Shown one piece after another: positions 1-8,659 of a stretch of DNA of 48,042 nucleotides; within the stretch, counting starts at the first letter, position 1; every line of letters starts with the position of its first letter. The DNA lies in NCBI GenBank assembly GCA_016928975.1, contig JAFGJR010000223.1, positions 1-48,042 on the forward strand. Direction: 5' to 3'. Below the pieces are notes generated by a model. The model was not told the DNA's origin, ran no database searches, and saw only the letters and a program-made list of their open reading frames with translations. The position numbers and the translations under genes are program-made. Source of the stretch: Sedimentisphaerales bacterium. GTDB taxonomy: Bacteria; Planctomycetota; Phycisphaerae; Sedimentisphaerales; SG8-4.

Positions 1-2
1 AG

Positions 3-335
3 CTGGTGCTCGATCTCGGCCGCGTGCGTTTCGTGGCCGAGGTCTGGCTCAACGGCCGGAACCTCGGCGTCCTGTGGAAGCCGCCGTTCCAGATGGACAT
101 CACGGCCGCCGCCAGATCCGGCCGCAACGATCTTGTCGTCGACGTCGCGAACACATGGTCCAACCGGCTCGTCGGCGACGCCTGCACGGAAGGCCGGGAC
201 TTCTGCCGGACGAACATCGCCAAGTCACTCACGTGGACTGTGCCCTGGAAGGAGACGCCGCTGTTGGAGTCAGGCCTTCTCGGCCCCGTCAGACTCGTGG
301 CTCCCGGAAGACAGGCAGAGCCGCCCTCCCGATGA
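3..335 (+). CDS. Alpha-L-rhamnosidase-like glycoside hydrolase, C-terminal end (partial)
   Basis: The reading frame is open from the window edge to TGA at 333-335, so only about 110 C-terminal residues are visible. They form the beta-sandwich sugar-binding end seen in GH106/GH2-like enzymes: LDLGRV, then AEVWLNGRNLGVLWKPPF, then NDLVVDVANTWSNRLVGD and a terminal SGLLGPVRL. In the family this module closes large secreted rhamnosidases that trim rhamnose from pectin or rhamnogalacturonan. No catalytic residue lies in the visible part, so the substrate is inferred from the tail alone. The internal GTG at position 6 is not a credible start because the homologous block already begins before it. 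Confidence 0.7.
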   Translation: MVLDLGRVRFVAEVWLNGRNLGVLWKPPFQMDITAAARSGRNDLVVDVANTWSNRLVGDACTEGRDFCRTNIAKSLTWTVPWKETPLLESGLLGPVRLVAPGRQAEPPSR

Positions 336-461
336 GAATCAATAACATCTGGTCCCTTGCTAAACGAGGCTGGCGAGAATATTGTCTGCCTTGTCGAATG
401 GGACCGGCGGCGGCCCCCATTGCATGGACCTTGAACGGTCTGGGTTTAGGAGAATGGCATC

Positions 462-2132
462 GTGCTCGCAGGCATGGAGGCAAGGTTGGCTCGCCCGCCA
501 GGCTGGGCGACCGCAGCAATCGCTGCGGCGGTGATCTTTGCCGGCTATCTGTCCCTGGGCAGTCGCACGACGCTCTGGGACCGCGACGAGCCGCGGTTCG
601 CGCGGGCCGCCGTCGAAATGCTGGAATCGGGCAACTACCTGGTGATCTCCTTCAATGGTGAGACTTGGCCCGACAAGCCCGTTCTGACGTACTGGCTCAT
701 GGCCCTGGCGATTCGTGTGCTGGGACCGACGGAGCTTGCCTGTCGTCTGTTCGGCATCCTCGGGACGGCACTGACCTGTGTCGCCACGTTCTACATTGGG
801 TATCGGCTCCTGGACGGGCGGGTGGGGTTGTGGGCGATGCTCATCTTGGCTTCGACCCTCCAGACGCTCATGATCGGCGCTGCCGCGACATCGGACGCGA
901 TCCTGCTTCCATTCACCATCGGCGCAATGGCGGTCTTCTCCGGTGCGAGCCAGACGGGAGTTCGCCCGGCGCACGCGATCGCAATCGGTCTGGCGACGGG
1001 TCTGGCGATGTTGGTCAAGGGCCCGATGGGATTGATGCCGGCCCTGGCCATCCTTACGATTCTCCTGCTGGAGCGAAAAGATCCGAAGGTTCGACCGGCG
1101 TCGTTTGCCTGGATCGGTGCCAGCATCATCCTTGGAGGCATCGTCTTTCTCAGTTGGGCGGTCCCGTCGAGCCGGGCGACGGAAGGGGAGTTTCTCCGGG
1201 TTTTCATAGGCCGTCACGTGATTGGCCGGGCCCTCAGCCCGATGGAGCACCACGGCGGCAACTTCCTGTTGTATCTGCCGTACTATATTCCCATTACTCT
1301 CGCTGGCTTCTTCCCCTGGACGCTGCACTTGCCCGGCGCGCTGTACGCACTGGCGCATGGCCGCGTGGGGGGAAGCCTCGGCAAGCGGTTCTTCCTCGGC
1401 TGGATCGTGCCGCCGTTTGTCCTGATGAGTCTTGCAGCCACCAAGCTGCCGCACTACATCGTGTTCATCTGGCCGGCCCTGGCGCTGATCGTCAGCGGGA
1501 CCATCGCGGCAGCCCGGTCGGGTGGCCTGGCGCCTCGGGACAAAGACTGGCTGCGCGGGGGGGTATGGTTCTTCGGCCCGGTGGCAGCCGCCCTCAGTGG
1601 CGCTCTGATCGTCGGTCCCTGGTTCATGACGCTACCTGGCTTACGCTGGTGGGGGGCGGCCGGTGGAGTCGTGATCGCTGTGATGGCTGCACTGGCGATG
1701 CGCGAGCAGCTTGCCGATCGCCCGCACAAGAGTGCCATGATCCTGATCGGCGGGATAGTGCTGTTTCAGGTTCCTCTGCAATGGGGCATACTCCCCGCCT
1801 TTGAGAGTACGAAGATCTCGCCGGTCATGGCACGTGAAGTGAACACCCGGATTGACCCCAACGTACCGGTCGCGACGTACCGGTACCGCGAGCCGACGCT
1901 CAATTTCTATCTTGGCAGACACATTGAGTCGCTCGCCGGTCCGGACGCCGTGCACTCGTGGGTCAGCCAAGCAGGGCCTCGGGTCCTCATCATACCCGAA
2001 GACAGGTTAGAGGGACTGCGCGACCGACTGCGCGATGTGCCTTTGGATGAGATCGCTTCTGTCCACGGACTCAGCTTCTCGAAGGGCAAACCCCTTGACG
2101 TCATAGTGTTGTTCCGCGATAAGGATCATTGA
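462..2132 (+). CDS. GT39/ArnT-type membrane glycosyltransferase
   Basis: This 556-residue polytopic membrane protein resembles the PMT_2/ArnT family, which moves a sugar from a polyprenyl-phosphate carrier to lipid A or protein on the outer face of the inner membrane. The first predicted membrane segment (about residues 14-32) is followed by the periplasmic loop LWDRDEPRFARAAVEM, where the acidic pair corresponds to the catalytic DE motif. About ten further hydrophobic segments follow, then a soluble C-terminal region. A GTG at 462 is preceded by AGGAG at 448-452; an ATG 12 bases further in is the alternative start. The stop overlaps the start of the next gene (TGATG), so the two are translationally coupled. 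The acceptor is unknown. Confidence 0.85.
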   Translation: MLAGMEARLARPPGWATAAIAAAVIFAGYLSLGSRTTLWDRDEPRFARAAVEMLESGNYLVISFNGETWPDKPVLTYWLMALAIRVLGPTELACRLFGILGTALTCVATFYIGYRLLDGRVGLWAMLILASTLQTLMIGAAATSDAILLPFTIGAMAVFSGASQTGVRPAHAIAIGLATGLAMLVKGPMGLMPALAILTILLLERKDPKVRPASFAWIGASIILGGIVFLSWAVPSSRATEGEFLRVFIGRHVIGRALSPMEHHGGNFLLYLPYYIPITLAGFFPWTLHLPGALYALAHGRVGGSLGKRFFLGWIVPPFVLMSLAATKLPHYIVFIWPALALIVSGTIAAARSGGLAPRDKDWLRGGVWFFGPVAAALSGALIVGPWFMTLPGLRWWGAAGGVVIAVMAALAMREQLADRPHKSAMILIGGIVLFQVPLQWGILPAFESTKISPVMAREVNTRIDPNVPVATYRYREPTLNFYLGRHIESLAGPDAVHSWVSQAGPRVLIIPEDRLEGLRDRLRDVPLDEIASVHGLSFSKGKPLDVIVLFRDKDH

Positions 2133-2944
2133 TGGCTCATCATGACTCACCTGCAAGACCCGCTGTTTTTTGGGTGAACGGAGTCCTCTTCGGCTCCGTC
2201 GTTGCCCTCTTGATTGCCAGCCTGGTTTCGTGGCTGAGGTTCGACCAGGACGCCATTTCCGCCGTGGTGCGGTCACAGGTCAATTGGGATGGCAGCTTCT
2301 GGGTCGATGTGTTCACCCGGCTTGGGAAGGCTTGGCTTCTGGTGTGGCTCCTGCTGTTGTGGTTCGTGTTCTCTCGCCGGCGGCGCGACGTCCTGACGGG
2401 ATTGCTGGCCCTGATCCTCATCGGGGTGCTTGTGAATCCGCTGAAGCTCGGCGTCGGGAGAACGCGGCCGCATGCAGCTCTGAAATTCCAGATGACGGGG
2501 CAGCGGGACGAGCGTCTCTCGCGCCATCTGTCATTCCCATCGGGCGACACGGCGGCGGCATTCGCCGTGGCGGCAGCACTGCTGCCGGTCGTCGGGTGGC
2601 CCTTGCGGGCGTTGTTTCTGATCTCGAGCGCCGCCATAGGGGCGCTGAGAGTCACGGCGCTGGCCCACTATCCTTCCGATGTTCTGGCTGGAGCGGCGAT
2701 CGGTCTACTCGCCGGATGGCTGGCGATCCGGCTGATGGACAAATGGGGACGGGAAGACCGGGCGTTGCCATTCGAAAGTTGGCTGGTTATCGCCGGGGTC
2801 GTCGGCATCCCGATGGTCCAATGTATAACGGAAGGCCCGTCGGAGTTGCTTCTGCTGCTTGGCACGTACGGCTTGCTCGTTCCGTGCATTGCGTTGGCCA
2901 TGAAGATCGACGCGGCGGTGAGAGACCGCAGATGGGATCATTAG
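2132..2944 (+). CDS. PAP2-family membrane phosphatase
   Basis: A membrane phosphatase of the PAP2 family, which removes phosphate from lipid pyrophosphates such as undecaprenyl pyrophosphate. The three signature blocks are in order: KLGVGRTRP, FPSGDTAAAFA, and RVTALAHYPSDVLAG. In the second block the usual PSGH histidine is Asp; the nucleophilic histidine of the third block (AHYPSD) is present. Six hydrophobic segments are visible. The ATG shares one base with the stop of the preceding ArnT-like gene, which fits a joint role in glycan-carrier recycling or lipid modification. The TTG three bases upstream is less likely as start. Confidence 0.85.
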   Translation: MAHHDSPARPAVFWVNGVLFGSVVALLIASLVSWLRFDQDAISAVVRSQVNWDGSFWVDVFTRLGKAWLLVWLLLLWFVFSRRRRDVLTGLLALILIGVLVNPLKLGVGRTRPHAALKFQMTGQRDERLSRHLSFPSGDTAAAFAVAAALLPVVGWPLRALFLISSAAIGALRVTALAHYPSDVLAGAAIGLLAGWLAIRLMDKWGREDRALPFESWLVIAGVVGIPMVQCITEGPSELLLLLGTYGLLVPCIALAMKIDAAVRDRRWDH

Positions 2945-3026
2945 CTGCGACCGTTCACGGGACTGTCACCGGGAAGGACTTCCCGTTCGACAGCGTGCTC
3001 GGCGCGCGACTTGAATCCGCGTTCGG

Positions 3027-3977
3027 CTATGCCTGCAACGGCTCATAGAATCGCTGAGGGCGGTTGCCGAGAGTGTTGGTCAGCGTGCCCAGGCCCTCGA
3101 TGCTGCATTCGATCCGGTCGCCCGCCTGGAGGAAATTGCCGGTGGCGACACCGACGCCGGCGGGAGTCCCGGTGCAGATGACATCGCCAGGTTCAAGCGT
3201 CGTGATGTGGCTGATGAAGGACACGATGTCGGCCACGGGATAGATCATTTGCGACGTGTTGGCGTCCTGGCGGACCTGGCCGTTGACCTTGAGCGTCATC
3301 TTGAGGTTCTGCACGTCTGCGATCTCATCGCTGGTGACCAGATGCGGGCCAAGAGGGCAGAATCCGTCGGCCCACTTGCCGTTGAGCCAGTCGTAGAACT
3401 CATCCCACGGCCGCTTCTGGCGATTCTTCGAGAATGTCACGCTCCGGGCGGAGACGTCATTGGCGAGGGTATACCCCGCGACACAGGCGAGAGCTTCATC
3501 CGCAGTCACACGCGCGGCCTCTCGGCCGATGATGACAGCCAGCTCCAGCTCGTAGTCGATCTGCTCGCTGTACGCCGGCCATGGGATGACCTCTTCCGGT
3601 CCGATGACGGCGGTGGACGGCATGAGAAACGGCCTGGGCACCGTCGTCTGCCTCGCGGAGTCCGACAGGCCCAGATTGAAGCCGCGTTTCAAGGCGGCCT
3701 CCTTGATATGCTCGCTGTAGTTGCCGGCCAGCGCGAGGACCTTGCCCGGCCGGGGGATCGGCGCCAGGAGTCTCACCGACTCCAGCGGTCTCCACTGCAT
3801 GGCCGAGGCAGCTATCTGTCGCACCCGATCCATACACGTCGGACCGCGTTCCAGAATGTCTGTCACAGTGCGAGGGACATTGGCGTCGCTCCATGACTGG
3901 GGGATATCCGCAATGCCGTGGTCCGTCAGGACCCCGCACGAGACGATGTCATCGTATCTGTAGGTCAGCAGTTTCAC
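3027..3977 (-). CDS. Fumarylacetoacetate hydrolase family protein
   Basis: A 316-residue FAH-superfamily enzyme. The N-terminal domain covers roughly residues 1-90 and the catalytic beta-roll follows. Seen in the sequence are the PIPRPGKVLALAGNYSEH entry block, the metal-ligand segment YELELAVIIGREA, the NDVSARS block and the GDVICTGTPAGVGVATG turn. Relatives cleave or isomerise 2,4-diketo acids, for example 2,4-diketo-3-deoxy-rhamnonate or homoprotocatechuate intermediates. The rhamnosidase-like gene at the window edge makes a rhamnose-catabolic role attractive, but that is inference. A GAGAG segment lies ahead of the ATG and a possible promoter lies at 4022-4049. It is convergent with the phosphatase gene. 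Confidence 0.85.
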   Translation of the reverse strand: MKLLTYRYDDIVSCGVLTDHGIADIPQSWSDANVPRTVTDILERGPTCMDRVRQIAASAMQWRPLESVRLLAPIPRPGKVLALAGNYSEHIKEAALKRGFNLGLSDSARQTTVPRPFLMPSTAVIGPEEVIPWPAYSEQIDYELELAVIIGREAARVTADEALACVAGYTLANDVSARSVTFSKNRQKRPWDEFYDWLNGKWADGFCPLGPHLVTSDEIADVQNLKMTLKVNGQVRQDANTSQMIYPVADIVSFISHITTLEPGDVICTGTPAGVGVATGNFLQAGDRIECSIEGLGTLTNTLGNRPQRFYEPLQA

Positions 3978-4021
3978 GGTTCTGTCTCTCCGAATGCAAA
4001 GCCGTCACATATCCGACAATT

Positions 4022-4049
4022 ATTCTACTGCTTGCAGGCGTGAGCACAA
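4022..4049 (-). promoter_or_regulatory. Candidate sigma70 promoter for the FAH-family gene
   Basis: On the minus strand TTGTGC and TAGAAT are separated by 16 bases, about 45 bases upstream of the ATG at 3977. The -10 is good and the -35 only partial. Confidence 0.4.
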
Positions 4050-4296
4050 GCGACAGACGCTGCACGACAATTGGGTCTGATAAAGTATCGAGCGCGTGGT
4101 GTGATAGTGGGTGACAGGCTGGCGCCTGGGGTGCAATCCAGCGGTGAATCCGGGCCATCCGGCTTCGTTGCAGCCGGTCCGAGGCGACCTGTTTGGCTCA
4201 AGCGAAAATCGCCGGTGGTCCGATTCTACTATTGGCGTGACGGCCAAACACGCCGGACGCCAAATGCAGATGGTTCAGTTGAAGGGATGCTGACGA
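4050..4296. other. Intergenic stretch without a recognised gene
   Basis: About 250 bases between the FAH-gene promoter and the coiled-coil gene. Small frames here lack coding character. A TAAAGT hexamer at 4081-4086 could be a -10 for the downstream gene but has no good -35. I looked for a cobalamin-type riboswitch around the GGTGCAATCC segment and did not find the required core. Confidence 0.5.
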
Positions 4297-5070
4297 ATGA
4301 CGTTACGGGGACTCCTGAGTGGAACGGCCAGTTGGCTGCGCTCCCACCGGTACGAAGACGGCGGCCACTGTGATCCGGCGCTGGACGATGACGGCCTGCT
4401 GGCAATAGACTTCGGCGTGGGCACAGATGCGCGAAACGTACAGTCGGCAGGGACGCGGAGCGAGCCGGTGATGGTCAGTACAATCACTTCAATCGAGCGG
4501 CGTGAGCCGGTCGAGCGGCTCCAGGAGGGGCTGGATCGGCTGGTGGGCGAGCTGGAGCAGATCAATGGACACCTCAGCGAGCAGTTGGCCCAGCACGAAG
4601 AGTTGATGGGACGTGTCAGGCACCTGCCGCAACTGATCGAGACCCTTCCTTCGGCGGTGGAGAACCAGAAGAAACTGACCGCCCAACTCCTCGATCAGCT
4701 CCGGAGCACCGCGGCCAAAGACCGCCGGTTCTGTGAGGTCGTGGAGGAGATTCCCGCTGCCGCCGCCCGGCAGACCGATGCATTGATCGACATCAACCAT
4801 CAACTCGCCGTCGCCGCCGACGTGGACGTGCAGATGGCGGAGGGCTTCAACAAGTTCCGGATGACGCTCGAACGACTCAACCAGAGCACCGTCGGCAACA
4901 CGGAAGGCATCCTGCAAATGAGCCGGACCTTTGCCACCAGCGACCGCCACCTCAAGTACATCGTCGCCAGGCTCAACAGGCGTTACGTCTGGACCCTCGC
5001 TGTGACCCTGGGCGTGTGCCTGTCCGTGATTGCCTCGCTCCTCGGCATCATTCTCTACGTCGTACGCTGA
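4297..5070 (+). CDS. Coiled-coil protein with C-terminal membrane anchor
   Basis: I do not recognise a named family. From about residue 65 the protein is heptad-rich (ERLQEGLDRLVGELEQINGH and onward), runs as coiled coil for about 140 residues, and ends in one hydrophobic segment, TLAVTLGVCLSVIASLLG, with only a few residues behind it. This is the architecture of a tail-anchored cytoplasmic or periplasmic rod. AAGGGA precedes the ATG at 4297. A second in-frame ATG at 4471 (MVSTITSIE), preceded by GGAG, is where the coiled-coil part proper begins, and it may be the true start. The intervening 58 residues are low in recognisable structure. Confidence 0.65.
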   Translation: MTLRGLLSGTASWLRSHRYEDGGHCDPALDDDGLLAIDFGVGTDARNVQSAGTRSEPVMVSTITSIERREPVERLQEGLDRLVGELEQINGHLSEQLAQHEELMGRVRHLPQLIETLPSAVENQKKLTAQLLDQLRSTAAKDRRFCEVVEEIPAAAARQTDALIDINHQLAVAADVDVQMAEGFNKFRMTLERLNQSTVGNTEGILQMSRTFATSDRHLKYIVARLNRRYVWTLAVTLGVCLSVIASLLGIILYVVR

Positions 5071-5163
5071 CAGGCTACACGACGTCTGCGATGCACGTGC
5101 AGTTGCGTTGCACAACACATGATCCGGAGCGGCCGCGCGTGCCTGTGTGACAGCCTATTGTCC

Positions 5164-5610
5164 TTACCATTGTCGAGGCAGATTGGATAGGAATCTGCAC
5201 AGGTGGCTCCTTGCCTCTTCGATTGTGACCGACCTGCCACCACCGCCGTGTACCAGTGCATTCCTGGACTCCCGCACCGCGTGAGTACGAGTGAGGTGGT
5301 CAACGGGCATCCGGCGTCGCGTTGCGATCCTGTCTATGAGCTGGGTCGTCGTGGGGCGACTCCGCCTACCACTGATGTACGTCCAGAACTCGCGCAACGT
5401 ACCCTCGAAGATGGCGAACATCCGGATGAGATAAGTTCGTTCCAGATCGTTGTGGCAGTCGCGAATGTCTCGTATACGGAATCGCGCGGCAGATGGAATA
5501 TGCAGCGGATCAGATTGACATACCTCCAGGAAGTGCGCAGTAGCTGCTTTGCCTGCCTCACACATGCTTTCACAAGACCTGATCTGTGAGATGATCTCAT
5601 GCGTGTTCAT
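5164..5610 (-). CDS. HEPN-domain protein (putative RNase toxin)
   Basis: A 148-residue all-alpha protein with the HEPN active-site pattern: R116-N-A-L-V-H121 inside SRNALVHGGGG, matching Rx4H. The helix ERTYLIRMFAIFEGTLREFW resembles the second HEPN helix of RiboL-PSP-HEPN-type proteins. In characterised HEPN toxins this motif forms the metal-independent RNase centre in the dimer. The gene starts inside the stop of the upstream 139-residue gene (ATGA overlap at 5607-5610), so the pair is translated together. Neither protein looks like an MNT nucleotidyltransferase, so this is not the common MNT-HEPN type. Toxin activity is inferred. Confidence 0.65.
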   Translation of the reverse strand: MNTHEIISQIRSCESMCEAGKAATAHFLEVCQSDPLHIPSAARFRIRDIRDCHNDLERTYLIRMFAIFEGTLREFWTYISGRRSRPTTTQLIDRIATRRRMPVDHLTRTHAVRESRNALVHGGGGRSVTIEEARSHLCRFLSNLPRQW

Positions 5611-6026
5611 GCGGCAGATGTCAGCGTGTCAACGAGCTTGACAAAAGCGTTCTCACTCCATGGCTCGGGCCAGCGGATACGAGAATCCGTCTCGATTGTC
5701 CATTGCCCGTCGACAAGGATCAACAGCAATCGGTTGAGTGAGGGAAACGACTCAATATCTACGCGCCCCTGAGCGCCGATGATGTTGCATCCAATTGGCT
5801 CCACAACGATCTTGCCGTTGGGGGATTGGATGAACAAGGTTGGTGCTGTATAGCGGCCGATGTGGTCTTCATCAATGGCTTTCTCATGTTCGTCTACGAG
5901 CCATCGTCGTTGCTCGGCCCACGACCTTATAGAATCAATGAGGTCTCTGAGCTTCGCAAGCCAGTCGTCTCGCTTGTGCTCCCAATCGATCCGTGCCATG
6001 ACTCGATTTGCGGACTTCCTCGTCAT
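5607..6026 (-). CDS. Unrecognised 139-residue partner of the HEPN gene
   Basis: No known domain is recognised. The N-terminal third is charged and helical (DWLAKLRDLIDSIRSWAEQR), and the rest looks beta-rich, with IVVEPIGCNIIGAQGRVDIE and a Trp-rich end. The ATG at 6026 is chosen because GGAG sits 7 bases upstream; an in-frame TTG nine codons earlier has no such support. The gene ends in an ATGA overlap with the HEPN gene and has its own strong promoter at 6085-6113. By position it would be the antitoxin or a sensor for the HEPN protein, which is inference from gene order only. Confidence 0.65.
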   Translation of the reverse strand: MTRKSANRVMARIDWEHKRDDWLAKLRDLIDSIRSWAEQRRWLVDEHEKAIDEDHIGRYTAPTLFIQSPNGKIVVEPIGCNIIGAQGRVDIESFPSLNRLLLILVDGQWTIETDSRIRWPEPWSENAFVKLVDTLTSAA

Positions 6027-6084
6027 AATGCATCTCCACTGATGGGGTGGCAATCAGCCTCGTGATTCTCCTACAGACCTACTC

Positions 6085-6113
6085 AATATAGCCAGTCGGC
6101 CGTCTGCCGTCAA
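6085..6113 (-). promoter_or_regulatory. Sigma70-type promoter of the HEPN cassette
   Basis: TTGACG and TATATT are separated by exactly 17 bases on the minus strand. The start codon at 6026 lies about 58 bases past the -10. Confidence 0.6.
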
Positions 6114-6173
6114 TTCCTTTTGCGGTTCCATGATGGAAATGGGACAGTCCTGTGCATCGCATGGTGGCAGGAT

Positions 6174-7001
6174 CTACAGGGGCAGGTCGCGGCGGTGCCA
6201 GACGACGGCGCCGAGGGTGGCGGCTGCGACGAGTAGGACGGCCAGAATCGCCATGTTGCGCAGCGGCCATTCACGCATGATGTCGGAGTAGTAGATGAAG
6301 TAGAACAGCGTGGCCCGCCTGAGGAACCGGATCGAAGGCCACCACTCGGAAATCAACGAGATGAAGTAGTTGAGCGTGAGGAAGGCGACGGAGAGTCCCA
6401 GGGCCGCATACAACCGTCCGAACGTCGCTGCACAGAGCAGAGCGAAGGCGCCGAACGTGCTCGCGAGCAGGCCGCCATTGATCGCGATCCGGAAGAACAT
6501 GTCGAGAGGGATGGGCTGGTCGAAGTGGTAGATGTGCACGGCGACGAACGTCCCGAAGAACATGACCAGGACGAGGCCGAACATGCCGGTGAGCGTCAGG
6601 ATGCACGCGCAGAGATAGACCTGCGCTTTCGTCACGGAGCGGCTGAGAATCAGCTCCATCGTCCCTTTCTGCACTTCGCCGGTCAGCAGCCCGGTGGGCA
6701 CGCCGACGGCAAAGAGCATGCAGAGAAACATGACGAACGGGTGCTGATAGCCGATTGTGAGCAGCGCCGCGGTGCTGCCGGATTGGAGCATGTCGCCGCC
6801 CAGGGCAGTCCTCACAATCGAAGGCAACATGTTGAGGAACGAGAGGAAGGTCCTGACGTTCGCGTTGTCGTGCACGATGCCACTGACCGCGATCTGCATC
6901 AGGAAGATCATCAGGCTGATCCCGAGCCACACGGGCAGGATGCGAAAGAACCAGAATCGCAGCAGAGGAAACGGAAATGGCGGCCGCGGTCTGTGGCTCA
7001 T
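6174..7001 (-). CDS. ABC-2 type transporter permease
   Basis: A 275-residue integral membrane protein with about six hydrophobic segments, typical of ABC-2 permeases. The conserved segment GEVQKGTMELILSRSVTKAQ is the amphipathic coupling region of this family. AAGGAGG stands 7 bases before the ATG at 7001, which settles the start. That ATG overlaps the TGA of the ATPase gene by four bases. With the ATPase it forms an exporter of unknown substrate; the methyltransferase at the head of the cassette is the only hint. It is the last gene of the minus-strand block. Confidence 0.85.
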   Translation of the reverse strand: MSHRPRPPFPFPLLRFWFFRILPVWLGISLMIFLMQIAVSGIVHDNANVRTFLSFLNMLPSIVRTALGGDMLQSGSTAALLTIGYQHPFVMFLCMLFAVGVPTGLLTGEVQKGTMELILSRSVTKAQVYLCACILTLTGMFGLVLVMFFGTFVAVHIYHFDQPIPLDMFFRIAINGGLLASTFGAFALLCAATFGRLYAALGLSVAFLTLNYFISLISEWWPSIRFLRRATLFYFIYYSDIMREWPLRNMAILAVLLVAAATLGAVVWHRRDLPL

Positions 7002-7945
7002 AATCCAGCCTCCTTGGATCGCCTTTGTTTGTCGCCGCCGGCGTTGAGACCTGGCTGCTGATAGTACTGGATGAACGCCTCTTCCAGTGAAGTCTCCGGT
7101 GTCGTGATGCGCTCGACGGGAAACTGCGCGACCCACTTGAGGACGGCGTCCGGTGTGCCTTGATAGGCGAGGTGGAGGACGTGGTCCTGCTGCTCGACGA
7201 CGCGCACGCCCGACAACCGGTCCAGGGGAACATCGGGGACCGGCGCGCCGTGCGCGAACCAGACTTTGAGGCGGTGCTCGCCCTGATGGACGATCTCGGA
7301 GACGGGCGCCATTTTCACGAGGCGGCCCTCGCGGAGGATCGCGGCGCGGTTGCATACGGCGGCCACCTCCGCCAGATCGTGGGACGACAAGAGCACGGCG
7401 GCGCCGGCCCGAGCGGCCTCACAGATCAGGTCCAGGACGACCTGCCGCATGAGCGGGTCCAGGCCGGCCGTGGGCTCATCGAGGACCAGCACCTGCGGCT
7501 CGTGCTGAAACGCGTAGATCACGGCGACCTTCTGACGGTTACCCTTGGAGAGGTCGCCCACGGAGCGAGTCAGGTCCAGGCCCAGTCGCTCTGCCAGCTC
7601 TTTGCGTCGAGCTTTCACACGGTCGCCGCCGCCGAGTGCGGCGAGCATGTGCAGGGACCGGCGTGCGCTGGGCCGCGGCCAGATGCGAAATTCGCCGGGC
7701 AGGTAGCCGATTCGGTCGTGCTCGGTGGCTCGACCCGATCGCACCTTGGCTCCGAGGACGCGGACCTCGCCGCCACCGGGTTGCAGCAGGCCCATGATGC
7801 AGCGGATCGTCGTGGTCTTGCCCGATCCATTCGGGCCAAGATACCCGAAGATCTCCCCATGCTCGATATCGAAAGTCACGTCCTCGACTCCGCGAGTCCG
7901 GCCGTACCATTTCGTCAATGAGTTGACCTCAAGTGGCTTCATCAA
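6998..7945 (-). CDS. ABC transporter ATP-binding protein
   Basis: A 315-residue nucleotide-binding subunit. Walker A is GPNGSGKT (about residues 37-44), Walker B is VLVLDEPTAGLDP, the H-switch is SSHD, and the signature loop reads LSKGNRQK rather than LSGGQ, as is common in ABC-2 exporters with a DUF4162-like tail. The C-terminal 90 residues form that regulatory tail. It is translationally coupled to the permease downstream (ATGA overlap) and overlaps the end of the methyltransferase gene by 17 bases, so the three are one operon. Confidence 0.9.
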   Translation of the reverse strand: MMKPLEVNSLTKWYGRTRGVEDVTFDIEHGEIFGYLGPNGSGKTTTIRCIMGLLQPGGGEVRVLGAKVRSGRATEHDRIGYLPGEFRIWPRPSARRSLHMLAALGGGDRVKARRKELAERLGLDLTRSVGDLSKGNRQKVAVIYAFQHEPQVLVLDEPTAGLDPLMRQVVLDLICEAARAGAAVLLSSHDLAEVAAVCNRAAILREGRLVKMAPVSEIVHQGEHRLKVWFAHGAPVPDVPLDRLSGVRVVEQQDHVLHLAYQGTPDAVLKWVAQFPVERITTPETSLEEAFIQYYQQPGLNAGGDKQRRSKEAGL

Positions 7946-8558
7946 GCTCCTGACTTACTGCTTCGTCGTCTACGCGTCTGGGTCTCTCCGGCGTTCGTCC
8001 CTGTGGTTTGATCAGAACTGCCGCACGGGAGTGCCGGATTTGAGGACGACCCGACTCTGCGAATCCGGCTTCCCGCGCCCGCGCGATCGTTTGCTCGAAT
8101 TCGGGTCCAGTCACGTGGCCCGTGGGCTCAGCGAGCAGCAGAGGGGCGCCGAGCTTCACAAGCCGGTGGACCTCGCCAAGCAGGTGCGTCTGATCGGGCA
8201 CCTCATGCAGCACGGCGAACGCCAGTGCGAAATCGAACTTGTCGGCATAGCCTTCCAGTCCGAGGGAGTCCTCGCTCGCCACGTGCGTCTGAATCCTGGC
8301 AGCCAGACCCGCCCGGGCCGCACGCCGGCGGAGCACGTCCAGCATCCTGGGTTGCACATCGACGCAGACCACCTTGCCGCCGGGACCGACCCTCTCCGCC
8401 ATCGGCAGACTGAAGAACCCCATCGCCGGACCTATATCCAGGACCGTCATGCCCGCGCGGACATAGGGCCCGAGAATCCTGCGAGGATTCTGCAGGAACC
8501 GCCTGAGCCGGCTGGCCAGGAAGTAGCCCACCCAGACTGGACATAGATGTTCCGGCAC
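7929..8558 (-). CDS. Class I SAM-dependent methyltransferase
   Basis: A 209-residue Rossmann-fold methyltransferase. Motif I is VLDIGPAMGFFS (about residues 39-50), followed by the acidic residue of VVCVDVQPRML for the SAM ribose and the motif IV-like segment DFALAFAVLHEVPD. The N-terminus, MPEHLCPVWVGYFLASRLRR, resembles methyltransferases that act on small molecules or lipids. The C-terminus overlaps the ABC ATPase start by 17 bases. It may modify the cargo of the exporter, but nothing in the sequence identifies the substrate. Confidence 0.85.
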   Translation of the reverse strand: MPEHLCPVWVGYFLASRLRRFLQNPRRILGPYVRAGMTVLDIGPAMGFFSLPMAERVGPGGKVVCVDVQPRMLDVLRRRAARAGLAARIQTHVASEDSLGLEGYADKFDFALAFAVLHEVPDQTHLLGEVHRLVKLGAPLLLAEPTGHVTGPEFEQTIARAREAGFAESGRPQIRHSRAAVLIKPQGRTPERPRRVDDEAVSQELDEAT

Positions 8559-8659
8559 AATCGATCTCCAGAATCACCAGCCCCGATCTTCACGTTACGT
8601 CGGAAGAACACTGTAGCATATCGAGGACAGGTTGTATGCGTTCATCCGGAGCACACTTG

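Noticed and set aside
360..1454. Long minus-strand frame opposite the ArnT-like gene
   Set aside because: Arginine/glutamine-rich, without domain character; a shadow of the high-GC gene on the other strand.
4071..4296. Possible riboswitch before the coiled-coil gene
   Set aside because: A GGTGCAATCC segment recalls part of a cobalamin element, but the rest of the conserved core and pairing is absent.
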